This document shows, piece after piece, positions 63,359 through 64,000 of a stretch of 64,000 bases of DNA. This DNA comes from Planctomycetota bacterium. GTDB taxonomy: Bacteria; Planctomycetota; UBA1135. Made by a program: the position numbers and the translations under genes. Positions within the stretch are counted from its first letter, which is position 1, and each line of letters starts with the position of its first letter. The notes beneath the pieces are model-generated. The model was not told the origin of the DNA, searched no databases, and worked only from the letters and a program-made list of their open reading frames with translations. The stretch covers positions 434,001 to 498,000 of the forward strand of contig SHNF01000002.1 in assembly GCA_004295085.1 (NCBI GenBank). The letters are read 5' to 3'.

Positions 63359-64000
63359 TCAGGGACGCCACAGCGTGGCGTCGCCGTACGAGAAGAAGCG
63401 GTACTCGGCGGCGACCGCCGCGGCGTACACCTGTTTCACCAGGGCCAGGCCGTCGGCGGCGCCGGCGTGCTGCGCGAACGCCGCCACCAGCGCCAGCAGC
63501 GTACTGCGCGGCACGTGGAAGTTGGTGAGGAGCGCGTCGGTCCAGCGGAAGTCGAAGCCGGGCAGGATGAAGAGCCGTGTTTCACCTTCCCGCTCGCCGG
63601 TGCGAGCGGCATGCTCCAGCGCCCGGCACACGGTGGTGCCGGCGGCGATCACGCGGCCTCCGCCGGCGCGGGTCTCCGCGATCGCCCGGACGGTCTGCTC
63701 CGGGATCGAGAAGCGCTCGGCGTGCATGGGATGGTCCTCCACGCGCGCGGTCTCCACCGGCAGGAAGGTCCCGGGGCCGACGTGCAAGGTGGCGCTGGCG
63801 GTGCGCACGCCGCGCGCCGCGAGCGCGTCCAGCAGACCGGCGTCGAAGTGCAGGCTGGCGGTGGGCGCGGCCACGGCCCCCTCGGCCCGGGCCCAGACGG
63901 TCTGGTACCGCGCGCGGTCGTCCGCGGAGTCCTCGCTCTGGCCGGCCTCGCGGCGGCGGTTGCGGATGTACGGCGGCAGCGGAGTGGCGCCGGCGGCCGC
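63359..64000 (-). CDS. queA: tRNA preQ1(34) S-adenosylmethionine ribosyltransferase-isomerase, 5' part missing
   Basis: The last 213 residues; the start lies beyond 64000. The frame continues through the edge, reading PLPPYIRNRR, YQTVWARAEGAVAAPTASLH, LHVGPGTFLPVE, HAERFSIPE, RVIAAGTTVCRALEH, LFILPGFDFRWTDALLTNFH and HVPRSTLLALVAAF, all signatures of QueA. It transfers and isomerises the ribosyl part of SAM to preQ1 at the tRNA wobble position, giving epoxyqueuosine. The stop lies five bases from that of the convergent cytochrome gene. Confidence 0.95.
   Translation of the reverse strand, partial: AAAGATPLPPYIRNRRREAGQSEDSADDRARYQTVWARAEGAVAAPTASLHFDAGLLDALAARGVRTASATLHVGPGTFLPVETARVEDHPMHAERFSIPEQTVRAIAETRAGGGRVIAAGTTVCRALEHAARTGEREGETRLFILPGFDFRWTDALLTNFHVPRSTLLALVAAFAQHAGAADGLALVKQVYAAAVAAEYRFFSYGDATLWRP

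Overview
The window is GC-rich chromosomal DNA, densely packed with genes, and most likely comes from an aerobic member of the Planctomycetota. This assignment is an inference from gene content. The supporting families are a ThuA / PVC-type dehydrogenase / HEAT / cytochrome c fusion, three secreted FG-GAP–ASPIC/UnbV proteins, a Hanks-type kinase with TPRs beside an ECF-like sigma factor, paired TIM-barrel epimerase and Gfo/Idh/MocA genes, and a membrane-anchored sulfatase. No rRNA, tRNA, insertion sequence, phage gene or CRISPR array was seen. Most genes start with ATG, and GTG or TTG starts are common where genes overlap by 1-8 bases.

Layout. 1-2531: visibly AT-richer DNA with an edge-truncated secreted protein and a secreted propeller protein. 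2528-8815: fatty-acid degradation (TetR regulator with a palindromic operator, FadN-like hydratase/dehydrogenase, acyl-CoA ligase FadD), interrupted by a paralogue of the edge-truncated protein. 8918-16416: two FG-GAP proteins flank a sugar module (tagatose-epimerase-like protein, oxidoreductase, MFS transporter). 16498-25535: a ThuA/PVC/HEAT/cytochrome c giant, an exported TPR-CHAT protein and a secreted serine protease. 25851-31365: class IV aminotransferase with a P-loop partner, alcohol dehydrogenase, GGQ release-factor-like protein, and a second TIM-barrel/Gfo-Idh pair.

31367-37781 is the most unusual part. Five co-oriented genes (minus strand) are ordered cysteine-rich protein C, sigma factor, transmembrane kinase-TPR, cysteine-rich protein B, cysteine-rich protein A. 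The three small secreted proteins are paralogues in which all 19 cysteines are conserved, 16 of them in Cys-Ser pairs, and each gene has a similar leader of about 40 bases. I recognise no described family. The arrangement suggests a sensor/sigma-controlled surface or extracellular protein system.

37926-43546: amidohydrolase, sulfatase, third FG-GAP protein. 43665-53485: a complete aerobic terminal-oxidase locus (SCO, DUF420, small CxxC membrane protein, diheme cytochrome c, CtaC, CtaD of the A2 type, CtaA, CtaB, CtaE, CtaF), followed by an ABC-2 exporter. 53517-59993 (minus): an overlapping operon with two lipoprotein methyltransferases, an amino-acid permease, a carboxypeptidase-regulatory-like membrane protein and a hypothetical protein. 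60126-63353: a molybdenum hydroxylase (2Fe-2S subunit, Mo subunit with Tat signal, diheme cytochrome c). 63359-64000: the 3' part of queA.

Four secreted proteins (1476, 8918, 14551, 41678) end in the same module of roughly 85-110 residues, which links otherwise unrelated N-terminal domains.
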